Positions 36,785-56,179 of a stretch of 64,000 nt of DNA are shown one piece after another. The number at the start of each line of letters is the position of its first letter. The stretch's first letter is position 1. The notes below the pieces were generated by a model. That model ran no database searches. It saw only the letters and a list, made by a program, of their open reading frames with translations, and was not told the origin of the DNA. The translations under genes were made by a program, and so were the position numbers. This stretch comes from Hypomesus transpacificus (taxonomy: Eukaryota; Chordata; Actinopteri; Osmeriformes; Osmeridae), in contig NC_061076.1 of the NCBI RefSeq assembly GCF_021917145.1, positions 2,425,388-2,489,387 of the forward strand, given 5' to 3'.

Positions 36785-38384
36785 GCAGACTGGGCTCGAC
36801 GAGGGAGATGTTCCCGCTGGTGTCCATGAGGGTCCGTGCACGCGCACATCAAAGTCCGCCGACTACAGCGTCCCTGTAGTTGGCTCTGTCCAGGACAGCC
36901 TCGCGTCCTCTTCGATCCCCCCCAGAAGCCCAGCCATCCGGGGAAGCTCCCCAGGACACTGGTCCCTTCCCTGGGCCCAGCACCATCACACCAGGACCCA
37001 CACTCACTCTCTCATCCGTACCCCTCAAATGCACCGAGGTGAGCTGCCGGTTGCTGGCTCCAGACCGGTCTCCAGATGGGAGTCCAGAATCCCTTTTGAA
37101 CCATGAGCAGCACAGCTGATTGACCTCCAGGCTGGTGCTCCATGGTCCGCTGCAGGGTGCCCTCCCTCTGTCGGGGGCTCCCTGGGCTGGGAGCAGGGGC
37201 AGTCACACTCAGCCTCCGCTGAGGGTCTGGAGCTACTGTGTGTGGATGCAGGGAAACACAGGCCTGGGACACCTGCCTTCATCATCAAGTGGTTATACGT
37301 GCTGTGGGATGATTACTGTGGTATCCATGCTAATAAGAACAGGAACAAGTAGGGTGGAAGAGAACCTCCAAAAAAGGCTGTTGGGTAGAAAATTGTGACC
37401 TGCACAAGGTTCAGGCTGGCAGTAGAGGACATTAGATAGTTGGGCCCAGTCTAGACAGATATTACCACCCATCTCTATCCTATCAAAACCAAGCAAATGG
37501 ATACAAAGAGACACAGCTCTTTTAAGCAGGTTAATTTTAACTTTAATCTCCAGTAAATCCATGACCTTTGGAGGCCAGAGGCTCGGAGACCCAGGGCATG
37601 AAGTTACAGGGACGCGGCCACTAGGGGGCAGCCACAACATGCGGCTCAGTGGCAGATGAGACGCGTGAGGCGCACTGGGACACAAGGCACAGGGTGGAGC
37701 TCTCAGATACTGACACACTGACAGTACGCTAGCCATCTCCATTGTTCCCCATTGTTGCTAGCCTCATTTGTTCTCAGTGTCGAAAGCGAGCAAAGGGTGT
37801 GCGTCTCATTGACGTGGGGCAGGGAGTAGCCCCCCCCCCCCCCCGAAATGCTGACTACCTTCAGGTCAGTTTGACGCTGACCCTCTAATGGTTAGGGTTA
37901 GGCTTGGGATGGGGCACTGGCTGGAGATCAGCAGAGGTCACACCTGTTGTGAGTTCTCAGAGAGCCAGAGGAAGGCCATGGGAAGACCCAGGCAGCAGGT
38001 GCAGTTGGAGAGGAAACCGTCTCTGCCCATCCCCCATCCCACCTTCCACACTGGGCTCCACAGCTGAGAGGAGCAGGGTGGTCCCACTGCCAGGACGGAC
38101 TCAACAATACGCACGTTATCTCTCCAGGAGACAGGAAACACAAGGATTACAGCAAACCACCTGACCCACCATTTCCCCGTCATTAATCCGTCACGCAAAA
38201 TATGATGCATTCAACTTGTGATGTGCTTGCCTCTGTGATGTGTGTGTGTGTACAACCTCACACTGTTACAGTACTACCATGTGAGATCATGTGAGTTCTC
38301 TCAGAGTAGACTGTTAGGATGACCCAGACTGATTCCTACTCTCAGATCCAGCCTGACAACATTCCCCTTCAGTCAACCTTCACA

Positions 38385-38430
38385 TTCATTTTTTTTTATT
38401 TTACAAATGCTTTAATCCAAAACAAAATAC
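38385..38430 (-). mobile_element. Degenerate SINE/LINE 3' tail
   Basis: TTTACAAATGCTTTAATCCA resembles the reverse complement of the fish SINE/LINE tail whose intact form is seen in the SINE at 14.8-15.0 kb (TGGATGAGAGCGTCTGCTAA). Only this short diverged tail is recognisable; no head is visible. Confidence 0.3.
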
Positions 38431-41344
38431 ACATAAAGGATAAAGAAACAAAACATCAAAATCTCACAACAATATAATGAGCAGCAGAGCCCTCAAAACC
38501 ACACAAACATCCAAACCTCCGCTGGGCGAAACACCACATATACAGTTGGCTAAAACAAAATGGCACCACCGGAGGATCCGCCCAGACCCACGGAGGGAGA
38601 GAGCTGATTGGCTGAACAAGGATGCTGATGGGATATACTGTAGGAAGGTGGGCGTGTCCAATACCCCTTCAGTGCATATCAATCACTCAATAAACGCCCT
38701 GGGGAAATGTGGGATACATGAGTCAGCTAAGCATGCAGAAACCTCCCGAGCAAGAGAGAAAAGAGAAGGAGGCAGATGTTGATGAAGAGGGGGAGAACCG
38801 TCGGAGAGATCTAAAGCAGATAGCAGAGAGGCACGAGCAGATGGTGGGAAAAACAAGAGGTGGTGATACAGTACTGAGATATCGTTTCAAGCCACGCACA
38901 TCTACACACACACACACACATGCTACTGCAATTACCCAACTACTAATAAGCTCCGATTTTGACCTCAACAGTGGCGGGGTATTTTAAGTGCAGCCTTCAG
39001 TATGGTCAGAATTCCTTCTTCTGACTGATGTGGTCTGGCCTGTTAGTGATGATATGAGATGGGGTGGGGTGGGGGGGGGGAGGTTGGGGGGTGGGGGGTA
39101 GGGGGGGGGGGGGTTGGGAACTGAGAACAAAATTGCGAACATACACATACTGTGTAGAGACAAACACACACACACACACAGTGTTCTGTGTGTACTAGGT
39201 CAAACTCCATGGAGCATAATGGTGATGTTGATGAATAATGAATCAGTAGTAGCAGTGCCATGGGGGAGGATAGCAGAGGTTGGTGGTCCAGGTTCATCCA
39301 GCTCAGCCCCGACTGTGCAACACTCAGTGTCACAGAGGGTGGTCCATGCTTATACCCGTAGAGTATTTGAATTGATGCTGAGTTGTACACATCCAGAGAG
39401 ATGAAAGGAGAGGATGTGTGTCGTCGTGCACGTGTGAGCAAGAGAGAGATACGCGTCGGCCATTTTTCGACCTCTACAAATGTCTCTCTCTTTACACACA
39501 TATCTCCTCTTTCTCTAAAGCATACGCCACGCTAAGTGGAGAGGGATCCTCTTTAACCGACTTAAGGAGGGGCATCTATATGAGGCTTGTCTAGAGAGGG
39601 AGCTTTGTCACTGTCACAGGGAGACTATCTGAATCTGAGAGAGGGAGACTGACCCCTTTCCACTCAACTGGGAAATTGCTCTGCTCTAAAAATACACTGT
39701 ACAATTCACAACCAGAGCGTTCAGGTGTATGTTCATTCTGCTCTTGTTTTTCCACCTGAGTGCCACCACTGCTCCCCTCACTACCACGGCCAGCCACTAC
39801 CACATCTCCATGGTCACCATCCCCCCTGACAAGCATCACCATTCAACATCCTTTCTGTGTTGCCATAGCAACAGTGCCATGCCTTTATCCTGCGACACTG
39901 ACGGTCTCGTCACTCGTCAGCCATCGACAGCATCACCTGAACCAACCTCAGCCAGCACAAACTGCCATCGTCGTGCAGTCACTATGACAACCATCAACAA
40001 AGTTCCCATTCAGCATTGCAACCCCTGCTGTACAACATAGTGATGTCTAGCCAGCTTGCTACAAAACGAGGGCTGGTCAATGGGAAGGAAAATACCTACA
40101 AAGCACACATCCTTCCACAAGCATGACACGTCATAGTGCAACTCTTCTACCAGCCTTCACTTGGTCGTGAGACTCGTGACGTAGGGCTGACCAGGAGCCT
40201 GAGTCTTGTCAGGTGGCACACCGTGGTCTGCTCACGCTCTGTGCTAACATCCTTCTTCCTGTGTGGATCACATGTACCGTGTAACCTAAACACAGCAATG
40301 ACGACATCTGGCAAAGAGCTAGGCCAAGCTAACACTACACCCCCCCCCCCCCCCCCCCCCCCCCCTTCACTGACCACAACCACTGGGACCAATCAGAGCG
40401 TTACGTTTGGGCTCCGTCGCAGCCCCCTTCTTCAAACCCTCTTTTCTTCCCTCCTCTTTCTTTCCTGGATGTTTTCAGAAGCAGCCCCTCAGCAGAGTTG
40501 ATCTCCAGAAACCACATGGCTCCAGCAGGCCTCTCTGGCCCTCTCCGCCCCCCCTCTGTGTCTGGGCACAGGACTGGGAGACTGGGCCCCTGCACTCTGC
40601 TCCTCGCCCCTCCCCTGGCTCAGATGGTATATTTAGCCCATCTTTGCTTCTGTATAATTAACAGATGAAAATTATAAGTGTGGGTCAGGGATGACGTCTG
40701 TGTTCCCCTCCAGTGCATGGGCAGAGCCGGCCCTGGCAGGGACAGGACCAGGGGCTCATCTTAGAGGACCAGCCTCAGGCAGTGGGCCAGGGTGGGGTGG
40801 GGTGGGGTGGAGCCAACAGTGGGCAAAGATGGGGGATCCACACAGGGTTTGCAATTCACTTTTTTTCCTTTCACTGTCCCAGTATCGTCCCAAAGTGCAA
40901 ATTTAACCGTCTCAAACTGAACTTGACCTGTCCCAAAATGTAAATTCTTGTGTTTTCTTGTGCTTGTTCTTTTGCATTTTTACATTCTGACATGGGTCTA
41001 GGTTATTTGAAACACTATTTAAGTAATCCATACAGTGGTGGGGCTCAAATCAATGTCTCAATTGAACTGTGAATACATACACAATAGTATACACAATTGT
41101 CTTGCTTGTTTAATAGTGTGGCTGTAGTAAAACGTTTCTAAAAGTTCTTTCTTCGTTCTTCTAAAATCTTTGGGGGGAAAAGTTTACCTTCAACAGGGAA
41201 AAAAATATTTGATCAAATGTTTTCAAAAGCAGGTATGAAAAAAAAGATTCTAAAGGTTTGAAAAAAAAAAAAAAGTTTTTAAAAGGTCGAAAATATATTT
41301 GAGATTTTTTTTCTGCCTGCCTGCCTGCCTGTCTGCCTGCCTGC

Positions 41345-41444
41345 NNNNNNNNNNNNNNNNNNNNNNNNNNNNNNNNNNNNNNNNNNNNNNNNNNNNNNNN
41401 NNNNNNNNNNNNNNNNNNNNNNNNNNNNNNNNNNNNNNNNNNNN
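41345..41444. other. 100-N assembly gap
   Basis: Exactly 100 N, the usual placeholder for a gap of unknown length. The left contig ends in a CCTGCCTG repeat. True distance and even adjacency of the two sides are not guaranteed by this sequence. Confidence 0.99.
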
Positions 41445-41649
41445 CATCAAGGGAAGAAGAGAGAGGGAGGGGAGGGGGCAGAGTGGGAGAGATAAAATAA
41501 AGAGGGAGTCCTTATTAACGTGGCCCAGAGGCATTCTCTCCCTCCCTCCCTCCCACCCTCCCTCCCTCTCTCCCTCCCTCCCTCCGTCTCCATCTCTCCC
41601 TCTGTCCTTCTCTCTCTCTCTCATCACTATACATTCCACTCCACTCGTC

Positions 41650-41683
<34 letters not shown>

Positions 41684-42344
41684 TATTTAGACATAACAGT
41701 CCGGGTCAAAACAGAACACACAAAGATATATAGGCCTTTCGGTACATACATACATACATAAGCCTGCGAGCGTGCGTACACACACACACACACACACAAT
41801 GTGTTGGGGAGAGGGCATTAGCTGATGCATCCATCATTTAGCTTGTGTGCAGAGATGGGAGGATAATAAAGTAGACCTATGTGCTCCAGTCCTGATACAG
41901 AGATGGCTGTAAATCACTGGGATGGGCCTCTCCTTGGTTCACTGTCTCTGGGAACTCAGATTAGCCACAGCTCTGTAGACAGTAACTAACACCTTTACCT
42001 CCAATGATCAGGCATTAATTAAAAGAAAACATATGAGACAATATAATAAATAACAGGTATTACATAAGAGGAGATCTGAACTCAGGAAATCGCTTGAAAC
42101 ATAGAGCTGTGACACCAATACAGGATGCCTGTCTGGTTGGTTCTCTTTGGCTTTTATGGGTTTGTATGGGTGTGTGTGTGTTCGTACGAGGCTGCTGATC
42201 AGCAGATGGGTCATACAAAAGAGCCAGGTTCATTCTGGACACAGGCCCTGAGCCCTGGTCAATGAAGGTCTGATCCACAGCCAGACAAATCCCTGACTAA
42301 GAGAGACAGGAGGACCTCCATAGACAAACACAGAATCTCTTTCT

Positions 42345-42394
<50 letters not shown>

Positions 42395-43440
42395 CTCTCG
42401 CTCTCTCTCTCTCTCTCTCGCTCTCTCTCTCTCTCGCTGTCTCTCTCTCTCTCTCTCTCTCTCTGGCTGGAATAGAGGCCTAACTTCTCTGCGGCTCTGG
42501 CACTGTCCATCCCAGACACTCAGAGGAGAGCCTGGGCGTTTCCACGGCTACTTGGTCTTGGCCATCTGTAGCTGTGGCAGCCATCTTGGTCTCTCTTCTT
42601 GTAGCCCAGTCAAGGTGATATGTCCCACCGCCTACACTAGCCTGTTCCATGAAGAACGCCACGCCAACAAACTGAAGAATGTCAAGTGGAGTTTGAATCT
42701 AATGTGTTGGGGGTAAAGTGGAACTAATATGGTCTGAGTGCTGGACTTTGATCCTGTTTCCAGGGGGTAAATATTGACCTTGGGTAGGTTACACACGACG
42801 GGCCTGTCCTCCAGTATTTAACCGGCAATCCCATACGCCATTCAACCTGCTAACCCTAACCCACCATGACTACCCCCTCACCCAGATCCCATGGCCCCTC
42901 TCAGGTGAGTGTAGAGACGGGGAGAGAGAGAGGTCTGAGGGGGGAGGACTATGCAAAGGAAAACCTGGCTCTGGGTACAGAGGCTGGATCTGGCAGTCAG
43001 TTGGAAAATCAGGACACTGCAGAGAGAGAGCCCTAGAAAAAACACACCCTATGAAGCGAGATTGTCTTCCTGCATCAGCACAGCTCCAGGGCACGTGTGT
43101 GTGTGTGTCTGTGTGAACATGATGCATGCGTGTCAGCTGGATCTGAGACTACTGTACACTCAAGAGAACATGCTCGGTCAGCCTAGGAATGCCCTCAGAC
43201 TGAGACGGAAAGCCGGGCTGGTTTGAACAACCCCTGCAGCACAATGAGAGCCATCCAGACTGGAACTAGGGGGGGGGGGGGGGAGGCTAGGGGTTGAAGG
43301 TAGCGGCTGTGTCTGTGCTCACTGACTTACTACCAAACGTGTAACCGAAAGCATCCCAACTGTGCAGATGTAAACGTGAAACAGTTTCACTTGGTAGCAT
43401 GAGTATGAATGAGTATGTAAATTAATGGTGGCGCTCTACA

Positions 43441-43483
<43 letters not shown>

Positions 43484-45305
43484 CGAGCGAGCGAGCGTTC
43501 ACTCAACGGCAACACACACCGAGCCCTGGGCCCACATCTGCCTCTCAACTCATTAAACTCCATCGGTAATTACCAACCGACCTGATCCATTTGTTTATAC
43601 AAACAATGCACGTCTTTCATGTTACCCAGTAGGGAAACGGAGCAGTGATGGCATGGGGGTTGTCTATCAAAGTATGCACTTAACACGCATTTTACAAACC
43701 ACTCCTGCGAGTGGATGTGCTGTAGTGTACACTTAGCATGGGCACAGTGCCCGTCTGGCACCCTGACTGTCTGGAAGCCCTCCCAAGGAGGACCTGAGAG
43801 GACCAGCTCTGCTGAGGAGGGGGGTGCTGACTCACTGCTGTCTGGTCATGGTGCACCTTCACCTGAACCCCCCTCTACACAGGTGTGTCCCCTTATCCTG
43901 ACCTGGGCCACGGCCCTTAGGTGGGGACTGGGACTCGGACAGGCATGATGCTGTTCTTTGGCTGGCTGTAAGGGGGCCGGACAAACTGGTCAACTGGACG
44001 ACATGAGCCAGCTATTTAGAACAATCTGTCTAGACATATATACACACACAGAGGTTCGGTTTTTAAACCAGATTTGGTCGGAAAACATTCTTCAACACAG
44101 GAGGCTTTTATGACTAAATGGATGATAGGCAGTATATTTGTCGGACCATTATGGGACATATTTGAATAAGTACATCATCTGATATGAGACTAGTCCAGAG
44201 ATGCAGGATTATTTGATTATGTGTAATAAACAGTGTATGGAAATGTCTGGTGTTTACATGTTGTCGCATGGCATGCCTGGTCCCCTGACCAGAGGGAGGC
44301 ACACAAACAGGCATGCCAGCCTCACATTAGTCACACTGTCCAGTCCTGTCCTGTCCTGTCCAGCCCAGTACAAACTGCAAATATGCCTTGTGAGACTGCA
44401 TGTGAGACAGCTTTGCACATGTTAGATAGACAATGTATGACACTATATCCTTTCCTCCCACACAGCTGAAGAACAGACGTGGAACATGTGGTGGTATGTC
44501 ACAATTAATTATTAACACTAGCAAAATAATGGAGGAGTCCTTGAAGAAGGCTTCTCCTATTTGCTGAATCTGCCACAGTCTCAAAGGAAGAGCATGCAAC
44601 ACATGCTGGAAGAGTATGTGACACAGGTCCATGTCACACAGGAAAGGGAGCCTCATCATTCCATCTTCACTGACATAGGCAACGGCCTTACACTCTTCAC
44701 TCCCACACCATCGAAAGAAAATCACACATTCAAATGGACGGGGACACACCACTGTCACATGGCACAAGCACGACTTTGCTCGCGCATCTTTTCCAAACAC
44801 AAACACATTTGTTTGAACCAGCGTGGTTTGCATGTCGTTTTCCTTGATCACAGTGTGTGTGTGTGTGTATCTAGATGTCTCCATTTGAAACCCTAAAATC
44901 CCTTAAAGCCTGCTAACCTCAGGGCTTCCTCAGTCAACACCTCTGCCCCGCACTCACTTCCTGTCTTTACTTGTCCTCGGCTGGCCCCTCCTTCTGAAGG
45001 GACCAGCCCACCGCTGCTGTGCAGCTCCACAGACAAGCAGCCATGTGTGGCCCAGCTTCTCCATAGGCCACAGGTTAGGCCGTGAGGGTGGCGGGCAAAC
45101 AGGTAGGCTATTCAGCAACTGCTGACCACCGCAAGCTGGCTTGCCCTGTCCTGTCGTCACGCGAGACAGGCCGGGGAGGAGGGCGTCCTCGCCTGCCAAA
45201 CAGGAGAGGAGAGGGGCGGCCGGAGCCGCAGAGAGGGAGAGGAGCCGAGGGGGGAGGTCGTTTTCACGTCTGAGAGGAGGAGGAGTGCCTCTGCCGATCG
45301 GCCGC
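41445..45305. other. Repeat-rich DNA right of the gap
   Basis: No coding exon was recognised. Contents include CT/CCCT and (CA)n tracts at 41520-41800, (CT)n at 42349-42464, poly-G at 43271-43282, (GT)n at 43447-43480 and a GC-rich stretch at 45070-45305. I searched the minus strand here for later LASP1 exons (LIM CxxC pairs, nebulin repeats, SH3) and saw none. Confidence 0.5.
42349..42464. repeat. (CT)n microsatellite with CG interruptions
   Basis: About 116 bases of CT with a few CTCG and CTGT interruptions. Confidence 0.95.
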
Positions 45306-45557
45306 ATGGACAGACGCTCTAGAATGGACAGACGCTCTAGAATGGACAGACGCTCTAGAATGGACAGACGCTCTAGAATGGACAGACGCTCTAGAATGGA
45401 CAGACGCTCTAGAATGGACAGACGCTCTAGAATGGACAGACGCTCTAGAATGGACAGACGCTCTAGAATGGACAGACGCTCTAGAATGGACAGACGCTCT
45501 AGAATGGACAGACGCTCTAGAATGGACAGACGCTCTAGAATGGACAGACGCTCTAGA
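45306..45557. repeat. 18-bp minisatellite, 14 perfect copies
   Basis: Fourteen head-to-tail copies of ATGGACAGACGCTCTAGA, all identical and totalling 252 bases. Because 18 is a multiple of 3, a frame on each strand stays open (MDRRSR on +, ILERLS on -). The open frames extend into unique flanks but match no known protein, so I treat them as a by-product of the repeat. Each unit contains TCTAGA. The array lies about 1.9 kb upstream, in sequence coordinates, of the LASP1 first exon. Confidence 0.97.
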
Positions 45558-47456
45558 ATGGCCGGACCCTTATCCTGTGTGCACTTCAGAGCAGGGCGAC
45601 GGTACAGACTTCTGACAGAGCACGTTCTATGGGAGTGTCTGTCTGACGGAATGCAAGCTGCTCCAGGCAGTGCTTCCAGAACACTCTTGGGTTCTGTTTG
45701 CAAACCCAGCTCTTATCAGTGTTTTCATTCCTCTGAAATGAATGTGTTTTACTTGACAACCATATTTGCACCTGGTGTAATCTCAATTGTAAAAACGAAA
45801 CAAAATGTTTTTTACAGTAAACTACTTATTCTGCATGAATACGCAAACTGGACTACAACACTAAAAGCATGAGACAACAGGCATAGGCTGCGGACCATAG
45901 GTTAATATAATGGAGTCAGAAAAAAGATTGGTTGAGCTTCCACAACAATTAATTGGTCTGAATGCACTGTACAATCTCGAGAGCAAAGACACTGACGACA
46001 AGCCTGGGCCGTCATCCCAAGGGAGTCTACAGATTTCCACACCCTGATAGATACCATTAGGCCTGTTTATCTATCCAGAGATATGTAGTGACATTGAGCC
46101 AGTAAACACTAATGTTGGATGGTTATCACACTGATCACAAAACAACAATATTGTGCTCTAATCTACTGAGCTAAACGCTTATGTAAGCAAGTTTCCTAAC
46201 ATCAGAATAGTTTCTATAGTAATGACAAATAAATACTTATTTAGGGGCCTGACAGGCTAAATATACATCTGGTCTTGATCACAAGAACGACCTAAAATAA
46301 GAACATTAAACCATAATACTTGTTCGAAAAAAGGATTTGGATAAAACATACAACAAAACAATCCCCTTGTTAAAGTAGATTCTGTCAAACCCCACATTTC
46401 TTCTGAGCAGAGCTGCTGGTTGTGAACGGAACAGGAAACGTTTGCTTGGGTAATTATTAAACTGTAGTAAAAGCAGTAGCTAACGCTATCTAGCTATGTT
46501 TTTTTACGATCATGCTTAGGTATGTGAGTCTATGAACGCAGAAATGCAATAGCAGTACTTTAATGACTAAATTTGGGGGTGAACGCAACGCAACACTAGA
46601 AAATTTGGATTTCCTGAAGAATGGCTACATTGTCACTGACACAGGCTTTTGAGTAGGCATGCTAGTAGCTAGCTTGTCTATTAGCTCAGGAGATCCGGGG
46701 CTAGGTAGGTTCACTCGTTTTGAACAAAACGGGAGATGGCCCTTCAGCCGTCAAGTGGCCGTGTGGCTTCAGAAGCTTTGCTCAAATGGTGACTATGCGG
46801 CATCGGGATTACTTTGATATAACACCCGAGCGGCCTCTTACACTGACGATTAATTGAATCAGAATAAGGTCAATGCGGAAGCTTTGTGTAACGATAGCTA
46901 CACTTAAGCCTAAGCAGCTAGTCTACTTTTCTTGTCAAATATTTTTTAAGCGAATCAACAGCCTTCTTCCTCTTCCTCTCTCCGCCCTTGAAACATTTAC
47001 TGATTCAGTGTCTTATTATATACATGGAATAGTATAGCTACTAGCTAAGGCAGTGATTTCGGTGGTCATAACTGGCAGATGCTGTTTGTTATCTTAAATG
47101 TGAGTCACTTCCTACAGTCAGTACACTTGCATGGTTAAAAGTAGCAACGTTTTTTTTCTGTGTTGAACAGTAGGCACCTAAGAACATCAAACCACCCTCA
47201 GGAATGCAAAAAGCGGGAAGTTGTAACACCGCGGGGCGGCCCTGCTACACTACACGAAAGACACTTCTGACATGAATGCATGGAAAGCTTGCTAGCTAGT
47301 GCTACCTGTCTTTAGTGTTGGCTAATTGTAACATATTCATAAATTCAATAGGCTATATAGTGAAATGAGGCAAATACTGAAAGCGAATATGAGGAGATAG
47401 CCTTTGCATGCTAGACCCTTGTATGCAATGGAAAGAACGGAAAATACTGTTCTCAC
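45558..47456. other. Presumed LASP1 first intron, no exon seen
   Basis: AT-rich, repeat-poor sequence between the minisatellite and the LASP1 first exon. By position it should be the start of LASP1 intron 1 on the minus strand. No coding exon recognised. Confidence 0.4.
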
Positions 47457-47525
47457 CTTGTCCAGACAATTCACTTTTTCCGTGGGGTACACGACTCGAT
47501 TACATCTGCCACACAACGGATTCAT
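47457..47525 (-). CDS. lasp1: LASP1 first coding exon (partial LIM domain)
   Basis: Encodes [20 protein letters not shown] then LDK, ending at a GT donor (GACAAG|GTGAGA) in phase 0. This is the N-terminus of LIM-nebulin-SH3 proteins, where the same exon holds the first CxxC zinc pair and the block [16 protein letters not shown]1 is an actin-binding focal-adhesion protein. The short nebulette/LASP2 form (NEBL) starts almost identically; I choose LASP1 because PLXDC1 lies next door, as on human 17q12. The rest of the gene (second LIM half, nebulin repeats, SH3) was not found in the window. It should lie toward lower coordinates, perhaps in the scaffold gap. Confidence 0.8.
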
Positions 47526-47830
47526 GTTTGAGCCGGATTGCTCTCTCTAGCAAGATAGCTAAGAAACAAGAACTGTGAAAAATGTGGCAAGTCGCAAGAT
47601 TTGTTGATTAAAAATGTTCTTCAGAACAATTCGAGTTTGGCAAAAAGATTTATCAATCAAATCCAAGAGAGTGTTATCGTTGAAAGCGCACAGCTGGCTG
47701 TCATTCTACGAACCAGACACGGAAAGCGCGGTCACGGCGCTTCTCTTTCCAACGCCGCGCTCCCGAGGAGAAAACGAAGGGGGTGGTTCCAGGAAGGAAG
47801 CGCAACAACAGTGATTGGGTGGTACAATGT
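47526..47830 (-). promoter_or_regulatory. LASP1 5' UTR and CpG-rich promoter region
   Basis: The sequence just upstream of the LASP1 start codon becomes CpG-rich at about 47715-47775 (GCGCGGTCACGGCGC, CGCCGCGCTCCCGAGG), unlike the AT-rich surroundings, as expected of a small CpG-island promoter. No TATA box is evident. The boundaries are approximate. Confidence 0.4.
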
Positions 47831-48614
47831 TAAAATATATGACCAGCGTCTTAATAAAAGACACATTTTCATGTATTTGATTTCTTGAATTTAAGCAAAG
47901 CGACATTACATTTAAAAATGCATCTGAGGTGCAGGAAACATATAGGCTATAATCACGTTACTTATTAACATTCCAACAGCAGTCCTTTCGCACACATACC
48001 GACATCGTAACAAGTGTTCCCCAAATCAAGGTAAACTACTACAACAATCCAAGGAATAGTATCTTGTCAAATTCCATCCATCAAATTCAGAATCGCCATC
48101 GGTTACTGCCCATGTGAAACTCCTAATCGTTTTGCTTTGGGTGACATCTGCTGCCAAAAGACAGGAATTGGATTTGTGACGGAATATAAAATGTAAGCTC
48201 CTGTGAAGCTCTGTTTTCATCTTATCAAAAATAGGCCTATACATTATTACAGTATACCGTTTTGTACATACGTATAGCATATCATTATACTATATAGATT
48301 TGAGAAATGCACCATTTATTCAAGAAAAAACAAACAATTATAAACATTTACATGAGGAAGACAAGCAAGGAATAAGGTGGTTGGTATACAATGTGGTTGG
48401 TATACAAGGTGGCTTACCCTTACAGGGTATAATATATTTCACAGTTTATTCAAGTAGGTGCAGATGACATATTCAAAAGGACATTTTAATAAAGGAATTG
48501 CCACCCAACAACAGAAAAAAACGATTTGAAATGAATTCAGTCAGAAGACTGAGATTGGACATCAATCCCAACTGAACTATATTTTGCACGTCAAATTCCA
48601 GTTCTTCTTTCCTT
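47831..48614. other. Spacer and PLXDC1 3' UTR
   Basis: Minus-strand AATAAA signals lie at 48445-48450 and 48315-48320, so PLXDC1 transcripts probably end near 48.3-48.43 kb. A short direct repeat of GTGGTTGGTATACAA occurs at about 48378-48407. Beyond this no gene is visible up to the LASP1 promoter. Confidence 0.45.
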
Positions 48615-56089
<7,475 letters not shown>

Positions 56090-56179
56090 GACCAGCAGCA
56101 AAAACAGCACGTCTCTTCCTTCTTCAGGGTCGCTTCTGTCAGAAATGGGTCCCTTTTTCTTCTGGCCTCTCCTTTAAAC

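Larger units (their letters stand above)
33287..41344. other. Upstream DNA with no recognised gene
   Basis: About 8 kb left of the scaffold gap. I found no coding exon of a known family on either strand. GC-rich sequence directly above the candidate ARHGAP23 exon (33287-33560) may be its 5' UTR or promoter. The rest is rich in simple repeats: pyrimidine tracts at 33905-34045, poly-C/(CT)n at 34531-34606, poly-G at 35593-35614, poly-G/GGGGT at 39060-39115 and poly-C at 40341-40366. It ends in a CCTG tetranucleotide repeat (41315-41344). Confidence 0.5.

Noticed and set aside
36849-37034. Minus-strand peptide containing RANYRDAVV, resembling the LASP1 SH3 end (PANYVEAI)
   Set aside because: The residues before it lack the SH3 core (ALYDY, GWMYG-type motifs), so the match is probably chance.
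37293-37742. 149-codon minus-strand frame
   Set aside because: No family motif and no acceptor/donor pair in a matching phase.
44327-44896. A 185-codon minus-strand frame and an overlapping 111-codon plus-strand frame
   Set aside because: No recognisable domain, mixed hydrophobic/Cys content without pattern, and no splice or promoter signals. A search for LIM-type CxxC pairs of LASP1 failed here.
44954-45872. Frames of 249 (-) and 243 (+) codons over the minisatellite
   Set aside because: Open only because the repeat unit is a multiple of three; the flanking residues resemble no known protein and no splice or promoter context supports them.
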